DNA of 64,000 nucleotides from Amycolatopsis sp. DSM 110486 (GTDB lineage: Bacteria; Actinomycetota; Actinomycetes; Mycobacteriales; Pseudonocardiaceae): assembly GCF_019468465.1 (NCBI RefSeq), contig NZ_CP080519.1, positions 878,501 to 942,500 of the forward strand, written 5' to 3'. The notes under the pieces were generated by a model that did no database searches, was not told the DNA's origin, and saw only the letters and a program-made list of their open reading frames with translations. The first letter of the stretch is position 1, and each line of letters starts with the position of its first letter. Of the stretch, positions 10,566 through 18,802 are shown in pieces. Both the position numbers and the translations under genes were made by a program.

Positions 10566-10594
10566 ACGCGCGCACCCGGCAAGGGCGCGCGCGT
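10566..10594. terminator. Hairpin after the repeat-protein gene
   Basis: ACGCGCGC at 10566-10573 pairs with GCGCGCGT at 10587-10594 around a 13-base loop, ten bases after the stop codon. Confidence 0.5.
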
Positions 10595-10652
10595 GAAGAC
10601 GAAGCCGCCGCGCGGACCACGCGCGGGCACGGTTCAGCGACTCATCGGCTCG

Positions 10653-10679
10653 CCCCGGCCGCCGTACAGGCAGCCGGGG
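10653..10679. terminator. Hairpin between repeat-protein and HNH genes
   Basis: CCCCGGC at 10653-10659 pairs with GCCGGGG at 10673-10679. It lies 45 bases downstream of the HNH gene's stop and may end that minus-strand transcript. Confidence 0.4.
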
Positions 10680-10724
10680 CGCCGACGTGTCAGAGCCTTC
10701 CGAACGGGCCCGTCAGACCGTCCC

Positions 10725-11387
10725 TCAGGCCGCGGAACCCAAGTACGGCCGCCACAGCGGGTCGGCCTCCTTGGAGTGCGCCAGCAGGCGCCAATGCGGG
10801 CCGTGGGGCGCCCTCGGCACCACGCGCAGGCGCCAGCCCAGCTCCGAGAGGAGCTTGTCGGCCTTGCGGTGGTTGCACTTGGCGCAGCAGGCCACGCAAT
10901 TGGTCCAGCTGTGCGGTCCGCCGCGGCTGCGCGGCAGGACGTGGTCGATCGTCTCGGCCCGGCCGCCGCAGTAGGCGCAGCGATACCGGTCGCGGTGCAT
11001 GAGCCCGGCCCGGGTCAGCGGCACCTTCGCGCGGTACGGCACGCGCACGTACGTGCTGAGCCGGATCACGGACGGGACGGGCAGCGACACGGTCGCGGCG
11101 TGCAGCTCCACGCCACCCGGGTCGCCGTGGACGACTTCCGCCTTGCCGCACATCACGAGCACCACCGCGCGCCGCATGGGCAACGCGGTGAGGGGCTCGA
11201 AGGTGGCGTTCAGCAGCAATACGCGACGGCGGCCCCAGGGCGGGGTCGCCGGGTCCCGGCCTCTACGCTGTCCGGGCGGACGGGAAACTCCCCCTGGTCG
11301 GGTCCCCGGCCCGGCCGGGTTCGTTCCGCCGGGTGCGGAACCTCCCGGGCAGGCGCGCAGGACCGTCTCCGGCGACTGCTCGGCCAT
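10725..11387 (-). CDS. HNH endonuclease domain protein (Rv2469c-like)
   Basis: About 220 residues. The C-terminal part has the HNH nuclease pattern: paired cysteines in YRCAYCGGRAETIDHVLPRS (zinc knuckle plus the DH of the active site), then GGPHSWTNCVACCAKCNHRKAD with the second cysteine pair and the NHR end. The preceding region (RRVLLLNATFEPLTALPMRR) is the conserved N-terminal strand-helix of this actinobacterial family. The first 50 residues are Pro/Gly-rich and poorly conserved in kind. The start is uncertain: ATG at 11385-11387 gives a length like Rv2469c; a GTG at 11468 would add 27 residues. Natural substrate unknown. Confidence 0.8.
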   Translation of the reverse strand: MAEQSPETVLRACPGGSAPGGTNPAGPGTRPGGVSRPPGQRRGRDPATPPWGRRRVLLLNATFEPLTALPMRRAVVLVMCGKAEVVHGDPGGVELHAATVSLPVPSVIRLSTYVRVPYRAKVPLTRAGLMHRDRYRCAYCGGRAETIDHVLPRSRGGPHSWTNCVACCAKCNHRKADKLLSELGWRLRVVPRAPHGPHWRLLAHSKEADPLWRPYLGSAA

Positions 11388-11485
11388 GGCTTGGCCGGCG
11401 CCGCCGAGGGGGACGGGTTGTCGGTCTGGCACTCGACCACCTCCACCGGTGCAGGCATAGTCGACCACACATCAGCCCCAAAGTG

Positions 11486-11512
11486 CACGTGTGTTACGTG
11501 ACGTGTCACGTG
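11486..11512. promoter_or_regulatory. Palindromic site between HNH and mscS genes
   Basis: CACGTG occurs at 11486-11491 and 11507-11512, and ACGTGAC (11496-11502) with GTCACGT (11505-11511) form a perfect inverted repeat with a two-base centre. The divergent intergenic location suggests an operator. No regulator is identified. Confidence 0.4.
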
Positions 11513-11575
11513 CCTGCGACCCAACATCCACTTGCCGTTGGGTGAACCGAAGCGACGGAAGGACTGTTCGACCCC

Positions 11576-12556
11576 GTGAACGCCGTGCTCAGCGCCCCGC
11601 CAGCGTGCATCTCCGACCCCAGCACCTGGTGCTCACAGGTCTTTTCGATCACGCACAACGAGTGGCTCGCAGGTTCGGCGGGCTGGCTCGTGACCAAGCC
11701 GCTGCGGATCATCCTGATCCTGGTCCTCGCGTTCCTCGTGCGGTATCTCACACGCCGGCTCGTCGACCGCGTGACCACGCTGCCGCGCGGCGGCACCGGC
11801 AAGCTGCCCACCCTGTTGAGACCGCTGCGCGAACGCGCCCCCGACGTGCTCGGCCCGGCCGTGGTGGAGCGGCGCCGGCAGCGGGCCACGACGATCGGCT
11901 CGGTGCTGAAGTCGATGGCCACGTTCCTCATCTACGGCCTGGCGTTCATCCTCGTGCTGGGCGAACTGGGCATCAACCTGGCGCCGATCATCGCGTCTGC
12001 GGGCGTTGTCGGTGTCGCGATCGGGTTCGGCGCGCAGAACCTGGTGCGCGACTTCCTGTCCGGCATCTTCATGATGATCGAAGACCAGTACGGCGTCGGC
12101 GACATCGTCGACATCGGTTCGGCCACCGGCACGGTCGAGGCCGTGGGCCTGCGCATCACCACGCTGCGCGACCTCCAGGGCACCGTCTGGTACGTGCGCA
12201 ACGGCGAGGTGCTGCGCGTCGGCAACTCCAGCCAGGGCTTCGCCGTGGCCGTGGTCGACGTGCCGCTGGGCTACTCCGCCGACGTCGACCTCGCCACGAC
12301 CGTGCTCATCGCCGCGGCCACGAAGGCCTCCGAGAGCGAGGCGCTCGCCGCCAACGTGATGGAGCCACCGGAGATGCTGGGCGTGGAGAAGGTCACACCG
12401 GAGGGCATCCTGCTGCGCCTGACGGTGAAAGTGCGGCCCGGCAAACAGTGGGCCGTGCAGCGGGCGCTGCGCGCACACCTTCTCGCCGCGCTCGAGGAAG
12501 CCGGCTTCGAGCCGCCGCTGGGCCGGTTCCTGTCCGCACCGGGCGCCGACAAGTAG
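11576..12556 (+). CDS. MscS family mechanosensitive ion channel
   Basis: 326 residues. Three membrane helices lie near 42-58, 112-131 and 135-153. The last runs into GFGAQNLVRDFLSGIFMMIED (about 150-170), the MscS pore-lining helix and upper beta-domain entry. It is followed by the beta-domain (YGVGDIVDIG, GTVEAVGLRITTLRD) and a C-terminal alpha/beta domain. Such channels open on membrane tension and protect against hypo-osmotic shock. GTG at 11576 is the start. It is followed 33 bases later by the haemoglobin gene and may share its transcript. Confidence 0.9.
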   Translation: MNAVLSAPPACISDPSTWCSQVFSITHNEWLAGSAGWLVTKPLRIILILVLAFLVRYLTRRLVDRVTTLPRGGTGKLPTLLRPLRERAPDVLGPAVVERRRQRATTIGSVLKSMATFLIYGLAFILVLGELGINLAPIIASAGVVGVAIGFGAQNLVRDFLSGIFMMIEDQYGVGDIVDIGSATGTVEAVGLRITTLRDLQGTVWYVRNGEVLRVGNSSQGFAVAVVDVPLGYSADVDLATTVLIAAATKASESEALAANVMEPPEMLGVEKVTPEGILLRLTVKVRPGKQWAVQRALRAHLLAALEEAGFEPPLGRFLSAPGADK

Positions 12557-12589
12557 CCGGGGTAAGGGCAAGATGGAGGGGTGTCGACT

Positions 12590-12979
12590 GTGAGTGGCTC
12601 CGAACCCGCGAACCTGTACGAGGCCGTGGGCGGTGAACCGACGTTCCGGCGGATCGTCTCGCGCTTCTACCAGGAAGTGGCGACCGACGAGATCCTGCGC
12701 CCGCTGTACCCGGAAGAAGACCTCGGCCCGGCCGAGGAGCGCTTCCGGCTGTTCCTCATCCAGTACTGGGGCGGCCCGCATACCTACTCCGACCGCCGCG
12801 GCCACCCGCGGCTGCGGATGCGCCACGCGCCGTTCAAGATCGGCCCGATCGAGCGCGACGCGTGGCTGCGCGCGATCCGCGTGGCGGTCGACGAGGAGAA
12901 CCTGCCCGAGCCGTACCGCGAGCAACTGTGGGCCTACCTCGAGATGGCGGCCCACAGCATGATGAACAGCTTCGACTGA
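12590..12979 (+). CDS. glbO: Truncated haemoglobin, group II (trHbO)
   Basis: 129 residues, close to 128 in M. tuberculosis GlbO. The 2-on-2 globin residues are visible: Tyr B10 in SRFYQEV, aromatic residues in [13 protein letters not shown], proximal His F8 in RMRHAPF, and Trp G8 in DAWLRAI. GlbO binds O2 and is linked to respiration and nitrosative stress in mycobacteria. GGAGG at 12575-12579 is best spaced for the GTG at 12590; a GTG at 12581 is too close to it. The stop overlaps the alpha-glucosidase ATG (TGATG), so the two are coupled as in Rv2470-Rv2471. Confidence 0.92.
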   Translation: MSGSEPANLYEAVGGEPTFRRIVSRFYQEVATDEILRPLYPEEDLGPAEERFRLFLIQYWGGPHTYSDRRGHPRLRMRHAPFKIGPIERDAWLRAIRVAVDEENLPEPYREQLWAYLEMAAHSMMNSFD

Positions 12980-14577
12980 TGAGACGCCCGGTGGCGGGGC
13001 ACCGCCGGTCCCCGGAGGGCCCGCCCCGCCCGGCCTGGTGGTCCGACGCCGTCTTCTACGAGATCTACGTGCGCTCGTTCGCCGACTCCGACGCCGACGG
13101 GGTCGGCGACCTCGAAGGCATCCGCAGCCGGCTGGGGTACCTGGAGCTGCTCGGCGTCGACGCGCTGTGGCTCACGCCGTTCTACCGCTCCCCCATGGCC
13201 GACCACGGCTACGACGTGTCCGACCCGCGTGACGTGGACCCGATGTTCGGCACGCTCGGCGATTTCGACGTGCTGCTCACCGAGGCGCACAAGCGCGGCA
13301 TCAAGGTGACCGTGGACATCGTCCCGAACCACACCAGCAACCAGCACTCGTGGTTCAAGTCGGCGATGGCCGCCGCGCCCGGCAGCCCCGAGCGCGACCG
13401 CTACGTCTTCCGCGACGGCCGCGGCCCCGACGGCTCGGAACCGCCCAACAACTGGGTTTCCGTGTTCGGCGGGCCCGCGTGGACGCGTGTGCCCGACGGG
13501 CAGTGGTACCTGCACCTGTTCGCCGCGCAGCAGCCGGATCTCAACTACGCCAACGCCGAGGTGCGCTACGACCTCGAGCGCACCCTGCGCTTCTGGCTCG
13601 ACCGCGGCGTCGACGGGTTCCGCATCGACGTGGCCCACGGCATGGCGAAGCCGCCCGGCCTGCCCGACATGGACCCGCGCGCGTCCGGCTTCGGCGGCGG
13701 TGAGCACTTCGACCCACGCTTCGACGACGACGGCGTGCACGAGGTCCACCAGATGATCCGCAAGGTGCTCGACGAGTACCCGGACACGATGGCCGTCGGC
13801 GAGATCTGGGTGCACGACGAGGACCGCCTCGAGCGCTACCTGCGGCCCGACGAGCTGCACCTGGCGTTCAACTTCCGCCTCGTCCTCACGCACTTCGACG
13901 CCGACGCGATGCGCACGTCGATCGAGCGGTCGCTGGCCGTGCCGCGCGCGGCCGGCGCGCCCGCCACGTGGACGCTGTCCAACCACGACGTGTGGCGCAC
14001 CGTGAGCCGCTACGGCGGCGGCGAGGCCGGCCTGCGGCGCGCGCGGGCCATGGCGCTCGTGGAACTGGCCTTGCCGGGTGCGGTCTACCTGTACAACGGC
14101 GAAGAGCTGGGCCTGCCGAACGTCGAGATCCCGCCGGAGGCGATGGCCGACCCGCGGGCGCGCAGCCAGGGCCGGCAGTTCAGCCGGGATCCGGAGCGCG
14201 TGCCGCTGCCGTGGGAGGGTTCGCTGCCGCCGTTCGGCTTCTCGCGTAACCCGCGGACGTGGCTGCCGATGCCGCCCGAGTGGGCCGGGCTCACCGCGGA
14301 ACGCCAGCTGGAAGACGCGTCGTCCACGCTCTCGCTGTACCGGCGGGCCGTCGAGCTGCGCAAGACGCAAGCCGCTTTCCGCGCCGGTGACGAGCTGGAG
14401 TGGTACGGCGCGCCCGCCGGCTGCTTCGCGTTCCGCCGCGGCGGCAAGGGCGGGCTGATCTGCGCGCTCAACACGTCGGCGAGCTCGATCGCCCTGCCGC
14501 CCGGCGAGCTGCTGCTGTCCAGCAGCCCGCTCGTGGACGGCAGGCTGCCACCGGACTCGGCGGCGTGGCTGGTCTGA
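12979..14577 (+). CDS. aglA: GH13 alpha-glucosidase (AglA-like)
   Basis: 532 residues of glycoside hydrolase family 13, acting on alpha-glucosides such as maltose, trehalose-like or isomalto-oligosaccharides; the exact substrate cannot be fixed by eye. The (beta/alpha)8 signatures are present: VTVDIVPNHTS (region I), the nucleophile Asp217 in GFRIDVAHG, the acid/base Glu275 in AVGEIWV, and Asp337 in LSNHDVW. The QPDLNYANAEV segment is typical of oligo-1,6-glucosidase/alpha-glucosidase members. No signal peptide, so it is cytoplasmic. Its start overlaps the glbO stop. Confidence 0.9.
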   Translation: MRRPVAGHRRSPEGPPRPAWWSDAVFYEIYVRSFADSDADGVGDLEGIRSRLGYLELLGVDALWLTPFYRSPMADHGYDVSDPRDVDPMFGTLGDFDVLLTEAHKRGIKVTVDIVPNHTSNQHSWFKSAMAAAPGSPERDRYVFRDGRGPDGSEPPNNWVSVFGGPAWTRVPDGQWYLHLFAAQQPDLNYANAEVRYDLERTLRFWLDRGVDGFRIDVAHGMAKPPGLPDMDPRASGFGGGEHFDPRFDDDGVHEVHQMIRKVLDEYPDTMAVGEIWVHDEDRLERYLRPDELHLAFNFRLVLTHFDADAMRTSIERSLAVPRAAGAPATWTLSNHDVWRTVSRYGGGEAGLRRARAMALVELALPGAVYLYNGEELGLPNVEIPPEAMADPRARSQGRQFSRDPERVPLPWEGSLPPFGFSRNPRTWLPMPPEWAGLTAERQLEDASSTLSLYRRAVELRKTQAAFRAGDELEWYGAPAGCFAFRRGGKGGLICALNTSASSIALPPGELLLSSSPLVDGRLPPDSAAWLV

Positions 14578-14596
14578 GCGTGGTGAAGAGGGAAAG

Positions 14597-14785
14597 CTAG
14601 CCGCGGGCTCCGGCCTCGAGGCCGAGCATGGCCAGCAGGCCACGCAGGTCGTCCACGTCGCGGGCACGGCCGGCGACGGTCCGGGCCGCCTGGTCGCGCT
14701 GGTGGCGCAGGCCTAGCTCCGCGGAGACGCGGGCTCGGGCGAATTCACTGGTGTCGGGGGACAGCGGACGGCGTTCCGAGCGCAT
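14597..14785 (-). CDS. Small hypothetical protein
   Basis: 62 residues, strongly charged (many Arg, Glu and Asp), predicted mostly helical, no membrane segment, no recognised family. The ATG at 14783-14785 has GAGGAG four bases upstream, the main support besides biased codon use. It faces the alpha-glucosidase gene end to end. Confidence 0.55.
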   Translation of the reverse strand: MRSERRPLSPDTSEFARARVSAELGLRHQRDQAARTVAGRARDVDDLRGLLAMLGLEAGARG

Positions 14786-15244
14786 CAGGCTCCTCTGTGA
14801 AAAGCAGTCGTCGAGATACAGGTGGGACGACGGCCGGACCGAGCAGCCGGCTCGGGCCTCGCGGTCGGCCGAAGACGACGCCGGCTCTGCTGCCGGCGCG
14901 CGGGGGAACTCTCTCGACGTGACCGACGCTACACGACGTGCACCCGCGGGCACAATGAAGCACTGGTCAGCACCGGCACCGGTCCGCCTTCGGTCCACAA
15001 GGGACAGACAGTGTGGACTGGTTCCAGCCACCGTGGCGCGCCTGATCAGTGGGCTGGTGCGACCGCGTCCGACGTGGTTAACTGGCCGCGGTCATATTTT
15101 GTGTTCGTGCGGTGGGCACTCCCCGCAGCCACGCTCGCAAGATGCGCGGGCGTAGTGGTTCTCCGTCACCGGAAGATCAAACCGTCGGTCTTCGACCCGG
15201 GTGCCGAAGTGGTACCTCGATCGTTTTCAGTGGTGGAGACATTT
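14786..15244. other. Intergenic region upstream of the cold-shock gene
   Basis: No convincing gene is seen in this 459-base stretch; codon bias is weak in all frames. The right half is less GC-rich (GTTAACTGG and TCATATTTTG near 15076-15100), where the csp promoter probably lies, leaving a long leader of about 120-150 bases as is common for cold-shock genes. GTCCACA (14993-14999) and TGTGGAC (15012-15018) form an inverted repeat of unknown role. Confidence 0.5.
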
Positions 15245-15448
15245 ATGACGCAAGGCACCGTGAAGTGGTTCAACGCCGAAAAGGGCTTCGGCTTCATCAC
15301 GCCGGACAACGGCGGTGGCGACGTGTTCGTGCACTACTCCGAAATCCAGGGCAACGGTTTCCGTAGCCTGGAGGAGAACGCGCGTGTGGAGTTCGAGATC
15401 GGCCAGGGCCAGAAGGGGCCGCAGGCCACTTCCGTCACGATTCTCTGA
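15245..15448 (+). CDS. Cold-shock protein, CspA family
   Basis: 67 residues, one OB-fold cold-shock domain that binds single-stranded RNA/DNA. RNP1 is KGFGFI (13-18) and RNP2 is VFVHY (27-31); the N-terminus [17 protein letters not shown] is the family signature. It probably acts as an RNA chaperone. The ATG at 15245 has GGAG eight bases upstream. A long untranslated leader lies upstream and a strong hairpin begins 19 bases after the stop. Confidence 0.95.
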   Translation: MTQGTVKWFNAEKGFGFITPDNGGGDVFVHYSEIQGNGFRSLEENARVEFEIGQGQKGPQATSVTIL

Positions 15449-15466
15449 CGTCACAACGGTTTCTCC

Positions 15467-15497
15467 GAGGGGTCGGTGCCACGTGCACCGGCCCCTC
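15467..15497 (+). terminator. Terminator of the cold-shock gene
   Basis: GAGGGGTCGGTGC at 15467-15479 pairs with GCACCGGCCCCTC at 15485-15497, with one T-G wobble, around the five-base loop CACGT. Confidence 0.75.
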
Positions 15498-15785
15498 GGC
15501 CGTTCTCGGGGAACTGCCGGAAAACTCCGCCGGGAACCTTGCCGGAGAACGGTTCGTTGAAAGAGAAGGTCGCGGCCGGCCCGCGAGGGCCGGACCGCAC
15601 GAACGGTGTGCTCAACCGCAACGGCAATGGCGCCCGGGCACACCGTCGATCCGGCCTCGGTCCTGCAGAGTGCAGCGATCGGACCAGCTCGACAGGAGCG
15701 TTCCAGCATCGACACCCCTCGCGCCACCCTTCCCTCCCCTGCACCCTCCGCGACAGCAGTCCGCGAACGGCCCGCACCCGAGCCC

Positions 15786-16682
15786 ATGCTCGCCGGCCGC
15801 AAGACGGGTACCGAGGCCTTCCTCGTGAAGCTGTTCGCCGTGGTCCCCCTGCTGGCGGTCGTCGCCGCGGTGCCCCTGGCCTGGGGCTGGGGACTCAGCT
15901 GGCTCGACATCGGCCTCGCCGTCGGCTTCTACTACCTCAGCGGCCTCGGCATCACGATCGGCTTCCACCGCTACTTCACCCACGGCTCGTTCCGCGCTCG
16001 CCGCGGCCTGCGGATCGCGCTCGCCGTGGCCGGCAGCATGGCGATGCAGGGCCCCGTGATCTCGTGGGTTGCCGACCACCGCCGCCACCACGCCTTCTCC
16101 GACCGCGACGGCGACCCGCACTCCCCGTGGCGCTACGGCACCACACCGGCGGCGCTGGCGAAGGGTTTCTGGCACGCGCACATGGGCTGGCTGTTCGACC
16201 GCGACAAGACCAACTCGCGCCGCTTCGCCCCGGACCTGCTGGACGATCCGGACATCCGCCGCGTCGACAGCCTCTTCCCCGTGCTGACCGCCGTGACGCT
16301 GCTGGCGCCGGCGCTGATTGGCGGCCTCGCCACGATGAGCTGGTGGGGCGCGCTCACGGCGTTCTTCTGGGCCGGGCTCGTGCGGGTGGCGGCACTGCAC
16401 CACGTGACGTGGTCTGTGAACTCGCTGTGCCACATGATCGGTGAGCGCCCCTTCGAGGCGCGGGACCGCTCGGCCAACTTCTGGCCGCTGGCGATCCTGT
16501 CGTTCGGCGAGTCGTGGCACAACTCCCACCACGCCGACCCGACCGGCGCCCGCCACGGCGTGGGCCGGGGCCAGCTGGACACATCTGCTCGGCTCATCTG
16601 GCTGTTCGAGAAGCTGAACTGGGCGTCTCAGGTTCGCTGGCCCCGCCCGGAGCGGCTGGCGCGAAAGCTCAAGACCGCCTGA
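15786..16682 (+). CDS. Acyl-CoA delta-9 desaturase
   Basis: 298 residues from the chosen ATG. An integral-membrane fatty acid desaturase with the three di-iron histidine boxes: HRYFTH (61-66), HRRHH (98-102) and HNSHH (245-249). Hydrophobic helix pairs flank them. It introduces a double bond into saturated acyl-CoA and helps set membrane fluidity. The frame is open back to 15606, but codons before about 15765 lack the G/C third-position bias, so a long N-terminal extension is doubtful; the true start may lie slightly upstream of 15786. The 3' end overlaps the opposing DUF6292 gene by 14 bases. Confidence 0.85.
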   Translation: MLAGRKTGTEAFLVKLFAVVPLLAVVAAVPLAWGWGLSWLDIGLAVGFYYLSGLGITIGFHRYFTHGSFRARRGLRIALAVAGSMAMQGPVISWVADHRRHHAFSDRDGDPHSPWRYGTTPAALAKGFWHAHMGWLFDRDKTNSRRFAPDLLDDPDIRRVDSLFPVLTAVTLLAPALIGGLATMSWWGALTAFFWAGLVRVAALHHVTWSVNSLCHMIGERPFEARDRSANFWPLAILSFGESWHNSHHADPTGARHGVGRGQLDTSARLIWLFEKLNWASQVRWPRPERLARKLKTA

Positions 16683-17130
16683 CGACGGGACGGACACGTC
16701 GTTCCAGCCGGGCCGCCAGCGCTCCCCGATCGGCAGCGGCGCGGCTGGGCGGCGTGGTCCACGCGCCCTTGTCGGAAGCCGAGACGACCTCGGCGACGAA
16801 CCGGCCCACGAGGGCGGGTTCCGGGACGACGTCTCCGCCCAGGCGTGCGACGACGAGCGGCGGCTCGGCCGGCCTCGTCTCCACGGAAAGCGTCCAGCCC
16901 TGCCGGTAGTTCCAGAGCAACATCAAGTCACGGCCGGGGTAACGCGGCGAGCGGCGACTCAGCGCCACGTAGGCCGTGACCGTGTCTGCGACCTCGCACG
17001 ACGTCCCCTCCACGGAGACGTCCACGGCTTCGGCAACCGCGCGTACGTAGCCGACCAGCGCCCGTCTCAGCACCAGTGGGTCTTCGTGTACGGCTTCGGT
17101 TGTCAAGCGATCGGGACCGGACAGGAGCAT
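16669..17130 (-). CDS. DUF6292 family protein
   Basis: 153 residues, soluble. I recognise the actinobacterial DUF6292 pattern: RALVGYVRAVAEAVDVSVE, then EGTSCEVADTVTAYVAL, GRDLMLLWNYRQGWTLSVET and LVVARLGGDVVPEPALVGRF. Function unknown; relatives often lie in regulatory or accessory clusters of Pseudonocardiaceae. The ATG at 17128-17130 is preceded by GGAGGGGAG. Confidence 0.75.
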   Translation of the reverse strand: MLLSGPDRLTTEAVHEDPLVLRRALVGYVRAVAEAVDVSVEGTSCEVADTVTAYVALSRRSPRYPGRDLMLLWNYRQGWTLSVETRPAEPPLVVARLGGDVVPEPALVGRFVAEVVSASDKGAWTTPPSRAAADRGALAARLERRVRPVVRRS

Positions 17131-17305
17131 GGGTCTCCCCTCCACCGTCGGCAATTCGGCTCTGGCGGGCGGAAACGGCCTGCGGACCGCGTGCGCGCAA
17201 AAAGCCACGACAACCGGCGGTGCGGTGTTCGAGGTCGCGCCGAATCGGACATCGGCGGCTCATCCGGCACCGACTCTACCCGGAGTTTCGGTCCACGGGG
17301 ACCGC

Positions 17306-17575
17306 CTAACCGCTCTGACCTCCGTTCATCCCGCCTGAACCGTCGCCGGAATCGGCCACTGACGTGGCGATCCACGCCGCGAACAATGCGGCTTGGAAAT
17401 ACGGAGCGGCCTCACCCACGACTCGGCCGACCTTCGAAAAGCGCCCGGTGCGCACGGTTTGGCCCGCCTGCTCGGGCCCCTCTGCGTCCGCCGGGCGGTC
17501 GGTGCGCCACGGCGTCTGCTCGGCGCGCACGTCGGCGAGGAAATCCGCCGTCGGGTCACCGTCGGGGTCGGTCAT
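17306..17575 (-). CDS. Small hypothetical protein with one hydrophobic helix
   Basis: 89 residues. The first half is hydrophilic (Asp, Pro, Glu, Arg); residues about 57-74 (PYFQAALFAAWIATSVA) are hydrophobic and could be a membrane or amphipathic helix; the end is a Gly/Ser tail. The ATG at 17573-17575 follows a GGGTGGGGA stretch. No family recognised. Confidence 0.55.
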   Translation of the reverse strand: MTDPDGDPTADFLADVRAEQTPWRTDRPADAEGPEQAGQTVRTGRFSKVGRVVGEAAPYFQAALFAAWIATSVADSGDGSGGMNGGQSG

Positions 17576-17736
17576 GTCCCCACCCTCGCACTGTCGCCGG
17601 AAATGCACCACGGCCACAAGGAAATCGCAAGGAATTAAGAAGCGAAGGGGCAATGGTGGGTGCCTTCCGCGCGCTATTCCAGACAAAGCGAACAGACGAC
17701 CTGCCTGGAACGAGCGGCGCGGCAAAAACCCGAATT

Positions 17737-18387
17737 TCAGAAAAGCAGCGGTAACAACGCGTGCCTTCTTTTCAACACCGCCCCATACCGGGCATCCAGC
17801 CGCAGCCACGAGTCCGTGGCCGTCACGCGGACCACGTCGCCGGCGATGGACGAGTCGAACAACCCCATGCCCGACAAGGCGAACAGGCAGCGCAGCTGCA
17901 CCTTCACCTCGAGCTCGCCGCCGGTCACCGTGAGCACGGCCTGGTCCATCAGCGACGCCGGCGGCGTGCCGTGCGGGCCGACGTTGTCGCGAGCCAGGGT
18001 GACGCCCCGGTCGGCCAGGTCGGACACCACGCCGACCGGCAGGTCGTCCACGAGCTGCCAGCGGCCGGGCGCGGGCAGCTCCGCGTGCCAGAGCAGGTCG
18101 CGCGCGGGGCCGGGGTCCATGACCTCGCCGCCGGCGACCGTGAGGGCCGCCAGCAGCTCGTTGCCCGACACGGTGATGTCGGCCGGGGTCACGGTCCCCG
18201 CCACCGCGCGGGTGGCGAGGACCTCGAACGGCGTGGCCGTCCACGCTTCGACAGTGCCGATACCGCTGCCACCGTCGGGGCGGTTGCGCAGGCGCACGGC
18301 AGTGTTGCCGTCGAGCCGCACCGCGCGGGCGACGAACGCGCCGAGTGTGTCGCGGTCGCCCGCGTCGGGAATGCGCAGCTCAGGCAT
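17737..18387 (-). CDS. Conserved hypothetical protein (Rv2474c-like)
   Basis: 216 residues, soluble, function unknown. Mixed alpha/beta, starting with MPELRIPDAGDRDTLGAFVARAVRLDG and containing two TVTGGE/TVAGGE repeats, which suggests two similar beta-sheet halves. The ATG at 18385-18387 overlaps the thioesterase stop by eight bases. The order gdh, thioesterase, this gene equals Rv2476c, Rv2475c, Rv2474c in M. tuberculosis, so it is the last gene of a conserved operon. Confidence 0.75.
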   Translation of the reverse strand: MPELRIPDAGDRDTLGAFVARAVRLDGNTAVRLRNRPDGGSGIGTVEAWTATPFEVLATRAVAGTVTPADITVSGNELLAALTVAGGEVMDPGPARDLLWHAELPAPGRWQLVDDLPVGVVSDLADRGVTLARDNVGPHGTPPASLMDQAVLTVTGGELEVKVQLRCLFALSGMGLFDSSIAGDVVRVTATDSWLRLDARYGAVLKRRHALLPLLF

Positions 18388-18802
18388 CGGCGAACACCTT
18401 CTTGAGGAACTCGGTCTCCTCGGCGGAGAGGCGCCGCGGCCGCAGCTTGACGGTGTCGTACGGCGCCAGCACCGTCTCGGCGGTCACGGCCACCGGGTCC
18501 GATTCCTCGGGCCCGGTGTGCACGACGTAGGCCAGCGTGATGCTGGCCGCCCTCAGCTCGGTGAGCGTGATCTCCACCCGCACCGACGTCTCGGGCGTGA
18601 CGACGATCGGCGCGCGGTAGTGCACGCCGAGCTTCACCACGACCACACCCTTGGGCAGCTCGGTGAGCCCGGCTTTCACCGCGTCGCCGAACAGCACCGG
18701 GATCCGCGCCTCTTCCAGGAGCGTCACCATGTTGGCGTGGTTGACGTGCCCGTACACGTCCATGTCCGACCAGCGTGGCCGGACCTGCGAAACGTAGGTC
18801 AC
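18380..18802 (-). CDS. Acyl-CoA thioesterase, hot-dog fold (Rv2475c-like)
   Basis: 140 residues of the 4-hydroxybenzoyl-CoA thioesterase type. The catalytic region reads RWSDMDVYGHVNHANMVTLLEEAR, with the Asp-x-x-Gly-His-Val-Asn pattern; further strands are VVVKLGVHYRAPIVV and ASITLAYVVHTG. It should hydrolyse an acyl-CoA of unknown chain. Its GTG at 18800-18802 overlaps the gdh stop by four bases (GTGA), indicating coupled translation. Confidence 0.88.
   Translation of the reverse strand: MTYVSQVRPRWSDMDVYGHVNHANMVTLLEEARIPVLFGDAVKAGLTELPKGVVVVKLGVHYRAPIVVTPETSVRVEITLTELRAASITLAYVVHTGPEESDPVAVTAETVLAPYDTVKLRPRRLSAEETEFLKKVFADA

Noticed and set aside
10207..10620. Minus-strand frame rich in VPRVTR repeats
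   Set aside because: The 18-bp array keeps both strands open. Only the plus strand has AGGAGG at the right distance before an ATG.
15606..15785. 60-residue N-terminal extension of the desaturase
   Set aside because: Codon third positions are not G/C biased there and the sequence is low-complexity; the conserved part starts near 15786.
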